A stretch of 64,000 nucleotides of DNA from Thamnidium elegans (taxonomy: Eukaryota > Mucoromycota > Mucoromycetes > Mucorales > Mucoraceae), in the NCBI GenBank assembly GCA_025201345.1, contig JAIXMG010000031.1, positions 124,001-188,000 of the forward strand, read 5' to 3'. The notes under the pieces were generated by a model. That model was not told where the DNA came from, made no database searches, and was given only the letters and a program-made list of their open reading frames with translations. Of this stretch, positions 62,707 through 64,000 are shown piece after piece; position 1 is the first letter of the stretch; every line of letters starts with the position of its first letter. The translations under genes and the position numbers were made by a program.

Positions 62707-64000
62707 ATGGTTATTCAATCTCTTCTTCCGCCTATCGCTGTACCAGAGACAGGCCTTATTCAATTCATTTTTCAGAATACTCGCAAGACACCTGATAATA
62801 GAAAACTTTTTATTGACGCTTTTACTGGAGAGAGTTTAACCTACGGTCAACTTAAAGATAGTATTTTATGTTTCGCTGCTACTCTTCAAGATAAGTTTAA
62901 TTTTCAAAGAGGAGATGTTGTAGCCATATATTCACCCAATCAAGTAAGATGTGATTTTTTATTTGTCTTGTTTATCGCATCTTTTTAACAAAATTGACTC
63001 TTTTTTTAGATGGATTATTCTGTGCCTTTACTTGGTACTGTGGCTGCAGGTACATAAAAATAAATAAATAATTAAATTTATACATGTATTGAATTGTATA
63101 ATTAGGCGGAGCCGTTTCTCCCGCTAACCCGGCATACACTTCTAGTGAACTCGCTTATCAACTTCAAATGACAAGCGCAAAGATTTTAATCGCTCATGAA
63201 ACAAATGTGGAAATAGCAGTGAAAGCTGCGGATATGGTAGGCCTTTCTAGATCTCGTATATTTGTGTTTGGAAAAAACCAAGTCCAGGGAATTGATCCTT
63301 GGTTTCAGGTCTTTATGGGAGAACGCAGAGCCACTCTTATTTCTTTAACTGCACAAGAAGCTAAAGAAACTGTCGTGTATCTTTGCTTTTCGTCTGGTAC
63401 TACAGGTAAATTTTATATCAATTTTTTTTTTAAATACAAACTACTAATCACAAAAGATATTATTAGGAAAAAGTAAGGGTGTTATGACGACGTGAGTAAT
63501 TTTTTTTTTTTGCTTGGGAACAGCTTATATTAATTACCAAAAATAGACATGCCAATATTACAGCCAACATATTGCAATATGAAGGTTCAGAGGGTGCATC
63601 TATAAATGGTGATAAAGATAGAATGCTTGGAGTTTTACCTTTCTTTCATATATTTGGTCTTTCGCTTTTAATACATATTGCTATTTATCTCGGTACGCCT
63701 GTATACGTAATGTCCAGATTTGACCTGGTTAAATTTTGTGAGACAATCCAAAAGGAAAAAATCACTTTTTCTGCTCTGGTTCCTCCTATTGTTTTATTGT
63801 TAGCTAAAGATCCTGTCGTTGGTAACTACGATTTAAGCTCTTTAAATCTCGTTATTTGTGGTGCGGCCCCACTAAGTGCAGAACTTTCTCAACAAACAAG
63901 AAAACGTTTGCCTACTACGATAATTAAACAAGCTTATGGTCTTACAGAAACCTCTCCTTTTGCCTCTGTTGAACGTACCGACGATGTAGTAGATGGTAAT
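62707..64000 (+). CDS. 4-coumarate-CoA-ligase-like acyl-CoA synthetase (cut by window end)
   Basis: ANL-superfamily enzyme that activates a carboxylic acid as acyl-AMP and transfers it to CoA. Exons 62707-62943, 63010-63049, 63106-63405, 63467-63491 and 63547 to beyond 64000. Landmarks: SLTYGQLKDSILCFAATL; GTVAAGGAVSPANPAYTSSEL; the P-loop motif FSSGTTGKSKGVMTTHAN, interrupted by introns 3 and 4; HIFGLSLLIHIAIYLGTPVYVM; SLNLVICGAAPLSAELSQQ; and YGLTETSPFAS (A5-type motif). Exon 4 is only 25 nt and lies within the P-loop motif. The C-terminal domain and any peroxisomal signal lie outside the window. Substrate unknown. A decayed duplicate lies upstream at 59740-60262. Confidence 0.93.

Overview
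The window looks like nuclear DNA of an early-diverging fungus, most likely Mucoromycota (order Mucorales). The reasons are AT-rich intergenic DNA full of long A/T homopolymers, and many short (about 50-100 bp) GT-AG introns, often with poly-A or poly-T tracts. The gene set is clearly fungal: pacC/RIM101 and palC of the alkaline-pH pathway, a VTC polyphosphate subunit, DUG2, MGR3. Some transposon relics also resemble families I associate with Mucorales. Exon structures below were spliced by eye. For most multi-exon genes the summed exon length is a multiple of three and gives an uninterrupted protein.

Layout. 1-4065: a truncated endophilin-like BAR-SH3 gene and an aldehyde dehydrogenase, both on the minus strand. 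4523-10623: a 6.1-kb composite mobile element with TA target duplications, short matching termini, two 813-bp inverted arms, an intact 525-aa gene of unknown function, a broken tyrosine recombinase and a LINE 3' fragment. 10698-11512: a copy of a dispersed fold-back repeat ending at a TA-flanked MITE. 11850-20300: mitochondrial rRNA dimethyltransferase (TFB1M-like), palC, NAD glycerol-3-phosphate dehydrogenase, an MGR3-like TPR protein and an unrecognised membrane protein. 21455-33566: a doubtful repetitive gene, DUG2 (19 exons), a VTC subunit convergent with an EXS-domain membrane protein (both phosphate-related families), and a small heat-shock protein with a perfect heat-shock element. 34560-48025: a possible zinc-finger gene, PX protein, Aly/REF-type RRM protein, PCID2/Thp1, histone H4 (start codon split by an intron), histone H3, CDC37, a two-TM protein, UBC13 and Rheb.

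48026-57529 is a gene-poor, AT-rich 9.5 kb holding two tRNA genes (Glu, Trp), a MITE whose termini resemble the 6.1-kb element, a second copy of the fold-back repeat, and a broken Tc1/mariner-type transposase. 57530-64000 holds pacC/RIM101, a deleted copy of an acyl-CoA ligase gene, a degenerate TnpB/Fanzor-like relic, and the start of the intact 4-coumarate-CoA-ligase-like gene, cut by the window edge.

Functional themes: pH signalling (PalC acts upstream of PacC; both are here about 42 kb apart, with a PacC consensus site in front of pacC); phosphate handling (VTC plus EXS); mRNA export (REF-like and PCID2/Thp1 are adjacent on the same strand); chromatin (H4/H3 divergent pair); and chaperone or ubiquitin functions. 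The most unusual parts are the 6.1-kb composite element with its intact ORF, the TnpB/Fanzor-like relic, and the histone H4 gene with a split ATG.
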